Shown: positions 6,410-14,763, counted from the stretch's first letter. The stretch is DNA of 22,965 bases from Bryobacterales bacterium (GCA_016789785.1 JAEUQE010000132.1:1-22965), one strand, 5' to 3'. Notes: a model not told the origin generated them from the sequence alone. Numbers and translations are program-made.

Positions 6410-8554
6410 CTATGCTGACGTTCGTGCGCGCTGAAGATTCTCAGGGGTACCCGCGAGCACCAGGATGTCTTCGCTGGCAATCGGGCGGTGCGGATCAGGC
6501 GCGCAGAGCGGTTGGCCGGTTCTGGCCATGGCCAGTACCATCACGCCGTACCGAGAGGGAAGCGCCAGCGAGGCAAGAGTTTGCCCGAGCCAACTCGATA
6601 CCTCAGCCGCCCGCACCTCGTCGACTGCGAACTTGTCCTCCGAGCGATCGGCCGGTCCCCCGACCAGGGATAAGTACTCGATGGCGCGATCGAGGGAAGA
6701 GGGCTCGCCAGAAAGGAACAGTCGGTCGCCCGGGAACAACTGAAAGGAAGCGCCTGGGTTGAAGAAAGTACGGCCACCCCGGCTGACAGCGAGAACGGTT
6801 GCGCCGAATTCGTCCCGAATCGGTACATTCCCGATCGTTTGGCCGGCCCATTTCGAAGTGGAACTGAGACGCATCTCACGAAGTCCTGGGGCCGCGGTCG
6901 CAATCGCCGACAGCTTGTCCATCGCCGCTGTGATCGCGTCCGCTGCCTGTTCAGAAGCGTCTGCGTAGGGCCGCAACAAAAGATCCGCTCCTTCGAAGCG
7001 AAGGATGTCGCCTTCATCTGCCGTGCGGCAGGTCACTGCGATCTTGCCGCTGAAGCCACGCTGCCTGAGATGTTGGAGCAGCACGAGGCTACTGTCCAGA
7101 TCAGGAGCTGTACTGACGATCCAGGCAATGCTTTCGAGCGGCAGGTGGCTGAACAAATCGGGGTCACTTGCATCGCCGTAGAGGACTGGCACCTGAAGTG
7201 CTCGCAATCTGGCGAGGGCCTCGGGGTCGAAATCGATGCCGATCACCCTGCGATTCCGAAGAAGGAGGTGCCGGATGATGCCGCTGCCGTAGCGTCCAAG
7301 TCCGATGATGAGAACGTCGGCGGGTACGTCTGCCACCAACTTGTCCGACGCGGTCTCGCGGAAAGGAGATCTGCGCTCGAACAGATGCAGCCACTTGGAA
7401 ACTGAGTCATAGATACGAGCGGAGTGAATGATCATGTAGGTGGAGAGCCCGATGGTGACGAGGCTCACGGTTGTGATCAGGCCCATCGCGTCGGATCTGA
7501 GGTGTCCAACGCTCACACCCAGCGCGCCGAGGATTAAGGAGAACTCGCTGATCTGAGCGAGAGTGAGACCAACCAGGGTGCCTGTGCGCTTGCGGTAACC
7601 CATTGCGCCCATAGTGGCAAGCACGATGAGGGGCTTGCCGATCAGGACGAGCACAGAGAGGACGATGGCTTGGCCCAGCGTGGCGCCGAGGGTCGAGAAA
7701 TCCAGTCTGGCGCCGAGATCAATGAAGAAGAACAGAAGGAGGAAGTCGCGAATTGTCACCAGCCGGCTACCAATCGCCTCCCGGTATGGGGTGGATGCCA
7801 AGGAGGCGCCCGCCAAGAATGCGCCCAACTCTTTGCTTAGCCCGAGTGCGTGCCCTGCCGCAGCCAGCACCACGGCCCACGCGATGCCGGAAAGCACCAA
7901 CAGTTCCGGGGAGCGTGCCAGCCATGCGGTTGCCGCTGGTAGAGCCCGCCACGAGAGCGCCACCACTGCGGACACGAAGCCCAAGCCCGTGGCGGCGACC
8001 AGCACGGCATGCTCAGCGAGACTGCGATCCTCGATACGCTCACTGCCCACCGCGGTGATCGCGATCATCGCAACAATCACAGCAAGATCCTGGACAATCA
8101 AGAAGCCGACGGCGAGCCGGCCATGGAGTGCGTCGATCTCGCGCCGGTCCGAAAGCAGTTTGACGACGATGATTGTACTGGAGAAGGTTAGGGCCAAAGC
8201 GACATAGATCGAGGTCAGCAGATCCATTCCCATGGCAAGGGAGGCCAGCGTGCCGAGGATGGAGGTGAGGGCGATTTGGGCCGCGCCGGCGGCCAGCACT
8301 ACGGGACCGAGCGTCCGGACGGTGTGAAGGTCCAGCTTCAGGCCGACGACGAAGAGCAACAGCGCAATGCCGATACTCGCGAACAACTCGATCTCTTCGT
8401 GCTTGGTTACGATACCAGCGCCAGCGGGGCCAACGAGAATACCAACCGCGATAAACGACACAATAAGCGGCTGGCGTAGCCAGGAACCGATCGCTCCGGC
8501 AACCACCGCCACCAGCAGAATCAGGGCAATCTCGGCAAAAGGGCTCAGAGGCAT
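6410..8554 (-). CDS. CPA2-family monovalent cation:proton antiporter with RCK (TrkA-N/TrkA-C) domains
   Basis: About 714 residues. The first ~380 form a Na/H-exchanger membrane domain with some 12 helices and typical CPA2 motifs (ALTFSSTIIVVKLLSD, FLIVQDLAVI, SKELGAFLAGASLA, LAQISEFSLILG). A cytoplasmic Rossmann domain begins near 413 (VLIIGLGRYGSG, GxGxxG; IDFDPEAL; YGDASDPD) and should bind NAD(H) or a nucleotide. Two TrkA-C-like domains follow (about 560-630 and 645-712). It most resembles KefB/KefC/YbaL-type K+ or Na+/H+ antiporters used in pH and osmotic homeostasis; the ion is not predictable. The ATG at 8554 is preferred over an adjacent GTG at 8557, with AGG six nucleotides upstream. 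It is transcribed alone or with the unknown gene upstream. Confidence 0.93.
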   Translation of the reverse strand: MPLSPFAEIALILLVAVVAGAIGSWLRQPLIVSFIAVGILVGPAGAGIVTKHEEIELFASIGIALLLFVVGLKLDLHTVRTLGPVVLAAGAAQIALTSILGTLASLAMGMDLLTSIYVALALTFSSTIIVVKLLSDRREIDALHGRLAVGFLIVQDLAVIVAMIAITAVGSERIEDRSLAEHAVLVAATGLGFVSAVVALSWRALPAATAWLARSPELLVLSGIAWAVVLAAAGHALGLSKELGAFLAGASLASTPYREAIGSRLVTIRDFLLLFFFIDLGARLDFSTLGATLGQAIVLSVLVLIGKPLIVLATMGAMGYRKRTGTLVGLTLAQISEFSLILGALGVSVGHLRSDAMGLITTVSLVTIGLSTYMIIHSARIYDSVSKWLHLFERRSPFRETASDKLVADVPADVLIIGLGRYGSGIIRHLLLRNRRVIGIDFDPEALARLRALQVPVLYGDASDPDLFSHLPLESIAWIVSTAPDLDSSLVLLQHLRQRGFSGKIAVTCRTADEGDILRFEGADLLLRPYADASEQAADAITAAMDKLSAIATAAPGLREMRLSSTSKWAGQTIGNVPIRDEFGATVLAVSRGGRTFFNPGASFQLFPGDRLFLSGEPSSLDRAIEYLSLVGGPADRSEDKFAVDEVRAAEVSSWLGQTLASLALPSRYGVMVLAMARTGQPLCAPDPHRPIASEDILVLAGTPENLQRARTSA

Positions 8555-8724
8555 CACTTACCTGGGCTTGGATTTACAGCAATGTGGAGGCCGATCCAGC
8601 CGCGAAGAACAACCACGCGCAGTGAGAACGAGCCTGCTCCGAGGGAAACCACCGCCGTGCCGGTGATCGAAAACGGACCTTCTCGCGTAGGTACACCCAA
8701 GGCGTACGTGGCGAAGCTGCCCCT

Positions 8725-8730
8725 ATTGTA
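8725..8730 (-). promoter_or_regulatory. Possible -10 element upstream of the antiporter gene
   Basis: TACAAT on the minus strand matches the sigma-70 -10 consensus at five of six positions and lies about 170 nt before the antiporter start, in the intergenic gap 8555-8762. No good -35 is seen at 16-18 bp (CTCAAC at 17), so support is weak. The rest of this gap shows no open frame or clear repeat. Confidence 0.25.
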
Positions 8731-8762
8731 ACAGCGACCGACTATGCGTTGAGCGTGGAGAT

Positions 8763-9608
8763 CTAGCGCTTCTCTTTGGCCTGCTTCTCTTTCGTTTTGC
8801 GGCCGGAAATCTGAATGGCATCAGGACGGCGAGTCGCGACCTTCCAACGGTCCGGATTCACGCCCGTGTGCTCCTTGGCGGCCTTCATCCAAGGCAGGGC
8901 ATGGACGATCTGCACCTTGTGGAGGGCGCCCTTGTCTTCCACTCCGACGTGAGACGCGTGTTCCTCGTTGAACACCGCGACACTCGAAAGCAGCGGCATC
9001 TGGAGACGGTAGTAACGGTGAATGCTGGTATTGTCACGGCCGATCAAAGGCATGCCCAGCAGATGGGCGATGTCCTTGATCTGGATGATCTTGGTGTTGG
9101 AATCCGGAGTGCTGCCCCGATCAGCGTCGGCGAGCCAACCGGTGAACCCGTTGCCCCCGGCCATCACCCGATTCGCGCGATGTTCGCCCTGCACCATTAC
9201 ATTGAAAACATGATGGGCTCCGGCTGCTGTCTCGATCGGTTCGATCTTCAACTCGCAAGCCAGATTCGGACGAATCCCACGGATATCGAGAACATCATAG
9301 TCCTCGGGCGGGACCAGCCAGAATTTGTTTTCCCAGAACTGCTCAATGATCAGCTTCACTTCGTTGCGCCAGGCGTTGAAGGCGAAGCGGTCCCAGTGCC
9401 AAGCGCTCCAGCGATCGTCATTCTCCTGGTAGAAGCCGCCCTGCGGACCGTTTCTCAACTCCATGGGGCGGAGATGGACTTTGATCCGCATCTTCAGGCT
9501 GAGATTCCCGTCCGCCTGCGCGTTGGACGTCCGTAGCGTAGAGTCCCAGTGCTGCCCCCAGATAGCGTAGATGACGTCTTTGTAGGCTTGCTGCTGAATT
9601 GACGGCAT
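8763..9608 (-). CDS. Conserved-looking hypothetical protein, Trp-rich, unknown function
   Basis: I do not recognise this 281-residue protein with certainty. It has no signal peptide or membrane segment. Trp and aromatic residues cluster at 17-22 (WGQHW) and 67-97 (WSAWHWDRFAFNAW, then FWENKFWLVPP). It ends in a Lys-rich tail (RKTKEKQAKEKR). The layout (a W/F-rich helix-strand unit, beta strands, then IQIKDIAHLLGMPLIG at about 175-190) recalls metalloprotease-like families where this place holds HEFGHLLGL. Here the first His-Glu is replaced by Lys-Asp, so a zinc protease activity would be lost; that relation is inference. Start is the ATG at 9608, since GGAGG lies about 12 nt before it and within the frame of an earlier GTG (9641). 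It is divergent from the DUF1080 operon. Confidence 0.6.
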   Translation of the reverse strand: MPSIQQQAYKDVIYAIWGQHWDSTLRTSNAQADGNLSLKMRIKVHLRPMELRNGPQGGFYQENDDRWSAWHWDRFAFNAWRNEVKLIIEQFWENKFWLVPPEDYDVLDIRGIRPNLACELKIEPIETAAGAHHVFNVMVQGEHRANRVMAGGNGFTGWLADADRGSTPDSNTKIIQIKDIAHLLGMPLIGRDNTSIHRYYRLQMPLLSSVAVFNEEHASHVGVEDKGALHKVQIVHALPWMKAAKEHTGVNPDRWKVATRRPDAIQISGRKTKEKQAKEKR

Positions 9609-9662
9609 GACTGATCGCGTCCTCCGATGAATGTAACGCACCTTCGCGGGAGAGGCAATCGG

Positions 9663-9679
9663 GGTGGCGGAGCGCCACC
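9663..9679. repeat. Perfect inverted repeat in the divergent intergenic region
   Basis: GGTGGCG-GAG-CGCCACC is a perfect 7-bp palindrome with a three-base centre, placed between the divergent starts at 9608 and 9778. It could be an operator for one or both operons or a hairpin in the leader of either transcript. No U-tract follows. A perfect TTGACA is present nearby on the minus strand, but no acceptable -10 pairs with it. Confidence 0.4.
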
Positions 9680-9777
9680 GGGTTGCGGAACTCCCCTAAG
9701 GGACACCCCTTCAACTAGTAAGGCGGATTCGGTACGCAAATCTCGTCACCGCTTCTGTCAAAATAGTGCGAAGGAAA

Positions 9778-10713
9778 ATGACACGAATTCTGTTTGCCGG
9801 TCTTGCCCTCATGCAAGTGATGCCGCTTCTTGCGAATCCGAAGTTCAATGGCCGTTGGGATATCACGGTGACGAACGAGCCGCGCCGCCGTGCATGGTGG
9901 CTGGAGGTGGAAGGTGCGGGCACTGCGCAGGCGAAGGGAAAGTTTATCAGCGCCTACGCGGGAGACTTGAACCTTATTGAGGAGATCAGCATTCAAGGGG
10001 ATCTGCTCACGTTCGGGTTCAACGTCAGGAACCGGGGCCATCTCGTTTACAAGGCCAAGCTGGTTGGCGGCAAACTGGATGGCACGTTTGAGGTGGAAGG
10101 GAATCCGAAGTCGAAGCTGACCTGGACCGGCGTGCGCGCGCCCGTGATCAGAGAAAAGGACGACGGCAAGTGGAAGCCTGGCACGCCCGTGGAACTCTTC
10201 AACGGCAAGGACATGACGGGATGGGAGCCGGCGGTGCGGGGCCGTGACCTCGGATGGACCGTGGAGAACGGGATTCTCAAGAACGTTGCGGGCGCCAATA
10301 ACATCGTCACGACTGCCAAGTTCTGGAACTTCGATCTGCATGTCGAGGTGAGGCTCGGGCCCCACAGCAACAGCGGCATTGCGTTGCGGGGCCGCTACGA
10401 GATCCAGATTCTCGACGATTTCGGCAAGCCTCAGGACTCGCACTCGAACGGCGCGTTGTATAGCCGGGTAGCGCCGTCGATGAATGCGAGCAAGCCCGCG
10501 GGGGAATGGCAGACCTACGATATCCGGATCGTGGGCCGTCAGGTAACGGTCACCCTGAATGGGAAGAAGATCCTGGACAAAGTGGAAGCGGAGGGTCTGA
10601 CGGCGGCCGCCATCGACGCTGACGAAGCGCTGCCGGGTCCGCTTTTTCTGCAGGGCGACCATGGAGCCGTGGAATTCCGCAAGATCACGTTGACACCGCT
10701 CGTTCGTAAGTAG
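9778..10713 (+). CDS. Exported DUF1080 (3-keto-glycoside hydrolase-like) protein
   Basis: A 311-residue protein with a Sec signal peptide (MTRILFAGLALMQVMPLLA). A beta-rich N-terminal part (about 22-130) is followed by a DUF1080 / 3-keto-disaccharide hydrolase domain with its usual opening PVELFNGKDMTGW (about 140-152). Other domain hallmarks are WTVENGILKN, FDLHVEVRLGPHSNSGIALRGRYEIQILDD, HSNGALYSRVAP and WQTYDIRIVGRQVTVTLNGKKI, ending with GPLFLQGDHGAVEFRKI. Characterised members cleave 3-keto-glycosides; many remain uncharacterised concanavalin-like sugar binders. The ATG at 9778 follows GAAGGAAA; a GTG at 9766 is in frame but would put the binding site inside the gene. It is first in a four-gene operon, 8 nt before the TIM-barrel gene. 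Confidence 0.88.
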   Translation: MTRILFAGLALMQVMPLLANPKFNGRWDITVTNEPRRRAWWLEVEGAGTAQAKGKFISAYAGDLNLIEEISIQGDLLTFGFNVRNRGHLVYKAKLVGGKLDGTFEVEGNPKSKLTWTGVRAPVIREKDDGKWKPGTPVELFNGKDMTGWEPAVRGRDLGWTVENGILKNVAGANNIVTTAKFWNFDLHVEVRLGPHSNSGIALRGRYEIQILDDFGKPQDSHSNGALYSRVAPSMNASKPAGEWQTYDIRIVGRQVTVTLNGKKILDKVEAEGLTAAAIDADEALPGPLFLQGDHGAVEFRKITLTPLVRK

Positions 10714-10721
10714 AGGGATTT

Positions 10722-11747
10722 ATGCTGCGCCGAACGTTTCTCGCAACCAGCGCCGCCGCAGCCGCAGTGGCGCAACAAAGGAAGAATTCCGTGCGTTTCG
10801 GTATCGATCTTTTCAGTGTCCGGTCATCGGGCTATACGGCATTCCAGCATCTCGATCTCGCCGCGAAGCATAACGCGAAGGTCGTGCACTTCTCGGAAAT
10901 CCGGTTCATGGGCAGTCTCGATTCAGGGCACCTCAAGCAGGTGCGGGAGCATGCCGACCGCCTTGGAATCGAGATTGAGATGGGCATGCGGTCCGTGTGT
11001 CCAACCTCGAAATCATTTGACGCGGCGCAAGGCTCCGCCGAGCAGCAATTGCTGCGCATGCTCGACGCCGCAAAGACGACGGGCTCTCCGATCGTGCGTG
11101 CCTTTCTGGGTACCATGGCCGATCGCACCGGCAGTCTGCCGATCGACGCGCATATCGAAAACACCGCAAAGGTTCTGCGAGCTGTGCGAGCGCAGTTCCG
11201 GGATGCGAACAAGAAGATCGCGATTGAGAATCATGCTGGTGATCTGCAGGCGCGCGAGTTGAAGACGCTGATTGAAGAATCAGGTAAAGACGTCGTGGGC
11301 GCCTGTATCGACTCCGGCAACCCTGTATGGGCGCTCGAAGACCCGCATCTGACTCTCGAGACCCTTCATCCCTACATTCTCACGAGCCATGTTCGCGACA
11401 GCCTGCTGTGGCGGACACCAGAAGGCATCGCGGTTCGTTGGACGCGGATGGGAGAGGGTAATGTCGACATCGCCGGATGGGTGCGCAAGTATCGCGAACT
11501 GTGTCCAGGCAGGGCTCTCTCGATGGAGATCATTGTCACCGGGCCGCGCAACTACGCAGTGCTCGATCCGAAGTTCTGGGAGGGCTACAAGACCACGCCA
11601 GCGTGGGAATTCAGCCGGTTCCTCGCGATTGCGGAGAAGGGCAAGCCATCCTCGTACACTCCGGCGCCGAAGGAAAGAGCAGCCGAAGTGGAGAGAGAGG
11701 ATCTTGCCGCCAGTGTCCGCTGGACGCAGGAATTGCTGAGCGCATGA
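10722..11747 (+). CDS. Sugar phosphate isomerase/epimerase-like TIM barrel with TAT signal
   Basis: A 341-residue xylose-isomerase-like TIM-barrel protein (AP endonuclease 2 superfamily). The N-terminus, MLRRTFLATSAAAAAVA, is a twin-arginine type signal (RRTFL), so export in folded form is likely. The usual metal ligands can be placed: Glu169 (KIAIENHAG), Asp197 (GACIDSGNP), His223 (LTSHVRD) and Glu269 (LSMEIIVTG). These bind a divalent metal for keto-aldose isomerisation or epimerisation, or for C-O lyase chemistry on keto-sugars. GAGGGA lies three bases before the ATG. Its stop overlaps the SDR start by four bases (ATGA). The partnership with DUF1080 points to extracytoplasmic sugar processing; the exact substrate is unknown. 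Confidence 0.88.
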   Translation: MLRRTFLATSAAAAAVAQQRKNSVRFGIDLFSVRSSGYTAFQHLDLAAKHNAKVVHFSEIRFMGSLDSGHLKQVREHADRLGIEIEMGMRSVCPTSKSFDAAQGSAEQQLLRMLDAAKTTGSPIVRAFLGTMADRTGSLPIDAHIENTAKVLRAVRAQFRDANKKIAIENHAGDLQARELKTLIEESGKDVVGACIDSGNPVWALEDPHLTLETLHPYILTSHVRDSLLWRTPEGIAVRWTRMGEGNVDIAGWVRKYRELCPGRALSMEIIVTGPRNYAVLDPKFWEGYKTTPAWEFSRFLAIAEKGKPSSYTPAPKERAAEVEREDLAASVRWTQELLSA

Positions 11748-12499
11748 GTATATTGAAGGACAGAATCGCACTTGTCACCGGAGGCAGCCGGGGCATTGGC
11801 AGAGCGATTGCAGAGGTTCTTGCCAAGGTCGGGGCGACGGTTGTGATCTGTGGACGGAAGCAGTACGCACTCGATCAGGTTGCGCAAGACAACGCCATGT
11901 TACTCGGCCGGATTGTGCCCATGCAATGCAATGTCACCCGGCTGGAGGAACTTGAGTCGATGGTGGAGACCATCCAGCGCGAGGCGGGCGCTATCGACAT
12001 CCTGGTGAATAACGCCGGTACGAATCTCATGAACGGGTATGCACTCGATCTCGGGGACGCGGAGTTCGACCGGGCAGTGGAGACCAATCTGAAGAGTCTC
12101 TACCGGCTGATCCGTCTGGTGGCGCCGGGGATGTGCCAGCGAGGTTCAGGGTCGATCATCAACATCGCCGCGACCGCAGGTATCAAGCCCGAGCCTGTGA
12201 ATCTGCTCTATTCGATGACCAAGGCCGCCGTGCTGATGATGACGAAGTCCTACGCGCTGGAACTTGCACCGCGGGGCGTGCGGGTGAATGCGATCGCGCC
12301 AGGGCTGGTGCAGACCGAGATGAGTGGCTATGTCTGGAAAGACGAGCACCGGCTGGCAGAACATCTGCGCGTGCAACCCGTGCGGCATTTGGGGCAGCCA
12401 GAAGAAGTGGCGGAGATCGCATTGATGCTGGCAAGCGAACGTGCATCGTTTGTGACCGGCCAGACCTTCGTGGTCGACGGCGGGATGCTCCTGGCCTGA
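11744..12499 (+). CDS. SDR-family NAD(P)-dependent oxidoreductase, catalytic Ser replaced
   Basis: A 251-residue classical short-chain dehydrogenase. The cofactor loop is TGGSRGIG (12-19), the NNAG motif is at 89-92, and the active site has Asn115, Tyr156 and Lys160 (YSMTK). The C-terminal signature GVRVNAIAPGLVQTEM and the closing SFVTGQTFVVDGGM are typical of the FabG-like group. At the place of the catalytic Ser (13 before Tyr, as in NIGS of FabG) this protein has Ala143 (NIAATAG), with Thr144 next to it. Activity may be reduced or use Thr. No signal peptide is seen, so it is cytoplasmic, unlike its operon neighbours. The start overlaps the TIM-barrel stop (ATGA), which fixes the ATG at 11744. 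Confidence 0.92.
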   Translation: MSILKDRIALVTGGSRGIGRAIAEVLAKVGATVVICGRKQYALDQVAQDNAMLLGRIVPMQCNVTRLEELESMVETIQREAGAIDILVNNAGTNLMNGYALDLGDAEFDRAVETNLKSLYRLIRLVAPGMCQRGSGSIINIAATAGIKPEPVNLLYSMTKAAVLMMTKSYALELAPRGVRVNAIAPGLVQTEMSGYVWKDEHRLAEHLRVQPVRHLGQPEEVAEIALMLASERASFVTGQTFVVDGGMLLA

Positions 12500-12512
12500 T
12501 ATCCTGACCCGT

Positions 12513-13427
12513 ATGAGGGTCTTTGCCGCATTCCTTTTCCTGGCGTGTCTCGCCGATGCCGCGATTGTTGCCGACGTGCGCGCCGCGATTGCGGATGATG
12601 ATTTCAAGAAGGCGGAGGCCATCCTCCAGCAGTTTCGCAAACAGAACGGGGCAACGCCGGAATGGATGGAGGCCTACTCCTGGCTTGGGCGCGGCGCCCT
12701 TGCGCGGAAGCGCTACGATCAGGCCGAAACGTATGCCGCCGAAACGCGCCGGCTCGCTCTGGAATCACTCAAGTCGCGCAAACTGGACGACGAGCCGCAC
12801 CTGCCCATTGCATTGGGAGCATCGATTGAGGTGCAGGGGCAGGTGTTCGCGGGCAGAGGGCGGCGGAGCGAGGGCGTGACGTTCCTTCAGAAGGAACTCT
12901 CGACGTGGCGCAATACTTCCATGCGCGCGCGCATTCAGAAGAATGTTCATCTTTTGAGTCTGGAAGGGCAGAAGCCTCCCGCACTGGAGATCAGTGAATG
13001 GCTGGGACCGAAGCCGGCCACTCTGGCATCGCTGAAAGGCAAGGTGGTGTTGGTCTTTTTCTGGGCGCATTGGTGCCCGGACTGTAAGTATCAGGCGCCA
13101 ATCCTCAGCCGGCTTCGCAACAAGTACGGACCGAAGGGTCTCACGATCATCGGACCCACGCAGCGCTACGGTTACGTGGCGCGGGGGGAGGATGCCACGC
13201 CAATACAGGAGAGGACCTACATTGAGCAGATCCGCAAGCAGCACTACTCGGTGCTTCCGGAAATGCCAGTGCCGCTCAGTGAAGAGAACTTCAAGCTATG
13301 GGGGTGCAGTTCCACACCGACCCTCGTCCTGCTGGACCGTCAGGGGCTGGTGCGTATGTATCACCCGGGAAAGATGACTTACGAAGAACTGGTTGCGCCA
13401 GTGGAACAGGCGCTTACTCGACCGTGA
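12513..13427 (+). CDS. TlpA-like thioredoxin-fold protein with N-terminal helical domain
   Basis: A 304-residue exported protein. A Sec signal (MRVFAAFLFLACLADA) precedes an alpha-helical, TPR-like part (about 20-150) with repeated Ala/Arg-rich helices. A TlpA/redoxin domain occupies about 155-300: LKGKVVLVFFWAHWCPDC holds the CxxC (Cys188, Cys191), SSTPTLVLLDRQG holds the cis-Pro (Pro269), and a MTYEELVAPVEQAL helix closes it. It should act as a periplasmic thiol-disulfide reductase or resistance-type redoxin. It follows the SDR gene by 13 nt and probably ends the operon. Its last 14 nt overlap, tail to tail, the convergent sorbosone dehydrogenase gene. No terminator is seen. Confidence 0.88.
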   Translation: MRVFAAFLFLACLADAAIVADVRAAIADDDFKKAEAILQQFRKQNGATPEWMEAYSWLGRGALARKRYDQAETYAAETRRLALESLKSRKLDDEPHLPIALGASIEVQGQVFAGRGRRSEGVTFLQKELSTWRNTSMRARIQKNVHLLSLEGQKPPALEISEWLGPKPATLASLKGKVVLVFFWAHWCPDCKYQAPILSRLRNKYGPKGLTIIGPTQRYGYVARGEDATPIQERTYIEQIRKQHYSVLPEMPVPLSEENFKLWGCSSTPTLVLLDRQGLVRMYHPGKMTYEELVAPVEQALTRP

Positions 13428-14763
13428 TCTTCTGTTCGTCGGACGCGCGCTCGTTCTCGATGCGGATGGTCACCTCTCCGCGGGCGGCTTCGGGCAGCGC
13501 GAAGTTGACCTGATTCTCGCCGGCATAGAGCACTTCGCAAGCCAGACCATTGGCGAAGACACGAACAGTGCCCCCATCATTGGCGAAGCGATAGCCATAC
13601 ATCGCGTAGATCTTGCCGGTCACCTGGCCGATGCCCGCGTCGTTGATGCGTGGTCCGGTGTACGCGACGCGGTAAATATTGCCGTTACCGTCATCGGAGA
13701 CGTAGACCGCGCCATCGGGACCCGTGATGGCCTGAACGGGACGGCCGGATCGCGACCGGGTGGCCGAATCCAGGAATCCCCAGAGAAAATCTTCCTGGCC
13801 CACGGGCTTCCCATCCCGCATGCGGATTCGGGACACCTTGTACCCGGTTGGCTGTGTGCGATTCCAGCTTCCGTGGAACGCAACCAGTGCGTCGTGGCGG
13901 AACGAAGCGGGGAACTGATCGCCGGTATAGAAGTCGATGCCGAGCGGCGCGGAATGGGCCTGCATCTCGAATTCCGGGCCTTTGGTCTCGCCGCAGCGCT
14001 CTGTCCGGGCTTGTGCACCCCAGCGCGCGGGACGCTGATTGCCGACGCAATCGGGCCAGCCGTAGTCCTTGCCGTCTTCGATGAGGTTGATCTCCTCGGG
14101 CGGTTCGTCGTCGCCGAGGTTGTCGCCACCGTGATCCACACCCCATATCATGCCTGTGACGGGATGGAACGTAAAGCCGACTGTGTTGCGAAGCCCGGTG
14201 GCGAAAAGGCGCTCGCCGGTTCCATCTGCGTTGTACTGGACGATCGTCGCACGGCGGCGGTCTGCCTCGATACAGAAATTGCAGGTCGAGCCGATGCTGA
14301 GATAGAGTTTGCCCTCCGCGTCAATGCCAAGTGTGCGCGTGGAATGCCCTCCGCCGGCTGGTGCATTGAGAACCCGCCGGGCTTGGGAGCGAATCACGAA
14401 GTCAGCGGGAGTGGGATCGGAGAATCGCACCACACCATCATTCACTGCCACCCAAAGGTCGTTGTCACGAAACACCAGCGTGTGCGGACCGTTCAGCCCG
14501 CGCAGAGCGAACACCGTGCGGCCCCGCTCAGGAATCGCGACGACATTGCCACCATTGCGTGCCGCGACATACAGCACGCCGTTGGGTCCGAAAGCCATGT
14601 GCCGGGGCGCGCCGCCGACAGTGGCATAGACGCTCACCTCATAGCCAGGAGGTGTCCGCAATTCCTCGATTCGAAACAGGCGTGGCCCGGCCGCCTGAGA
14701 GAAAGCAGCCTGAATGCAAATGGCCGACAGCAAGCCTACTCGTAGTAACCCAGTGAGTTGCAT
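13414..14763 (-). CDS. PQQ-type sorbosone/aldose sugar dehydrogenase-like beta-propeller with Solibacter-type C-terminal domain
   Basis: A 449-residue exported protein. A signal peptide (about 1-23, ending AAFSQA) precedes a soluble glucose/sorbosone dehydrogenase six-bladed propeller. Signs are LYVAARNGGNVVAI, GPHTLVFRDNDLWVAV, a STCNFC motif, GLRNTVGFTFHPVTG, VDHGGDNLGDDEPPEEIN, AFHGSWNRTQPTGYKV and ITGPDGAVYVSDDGNGNIYRV. Members oxidise aldoses or sorbosone with PQQ, passing electrons to the respiratory chain. The last ~60 residues (VRVFANGLACEVLYAGENQVNF...) resemble the second half of the TIGR03437 domain common in Solibacter, so this is probably a fused beta-sandwich tail. No strong ribosome binding site sits close to the ATG; AAGGAG is 13 nt away. 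It is transcribed towards the DUF1080 operon and divergent from comEC. Confidence 0.88.
   Translation of the reverse strand: MQLTGLLRVGLLSAICIQAAFSQAAGPRLFRIEELRTPPGYEVSVYATVGGAPRHMAFGPNGVLYVAARNGGNVVAIPERGRTVFALRGLNGPHTLVFRDNDLWVAVNDGVVRFSDPTPADFVIRSQARRVLNAPAGGGHSTRTLGIDAEGKLYLSIGSTCNFCIEADRRRATIVQYNADGTGERLFATGLRNTVGFTFHPVTGMIWGVDHGGDNLGDDEPPEEINLIEDGKDYGWPDCVGNQRPARWGAQARTERCGETKGPEFEMQAHSAPLGIDFYTGDQFPASFRHDALVAFHGSWNRTQPTGYKVSRIRMRDGKPVGQEDFLWGFLDSATRSRSGRPVQAITGPDGAVYVSDDGNGNIYRVAYTGPRINDAGIGQVTGKIYAMYGYRFANDGGTVRVFANGLACEVLYAGENQVNFALPEAARGEVTIRIENERASDEQKITVE

Noticed and set aside
9756..9761. TTGACA on the minus strand as a promoter for the unknown gene
   Set aside because: Perfect -35 hexamer, but no acceptable -10 at 16-18 bp (TGCGTA at 17).
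9715..10662. Minus-strand open frame (315 codons) opposite the DUF1080 gene
   Set aside because: The plus strand carries a signal peptide and full DUF1080 motifs; the opposite frame has none.
13393..14745. Long plus-strand open frame (450 codons) opposite the sorbosone dehydrogenase
   Set aside because: Exact antisense of a clear family gene; no recognisable motifs.
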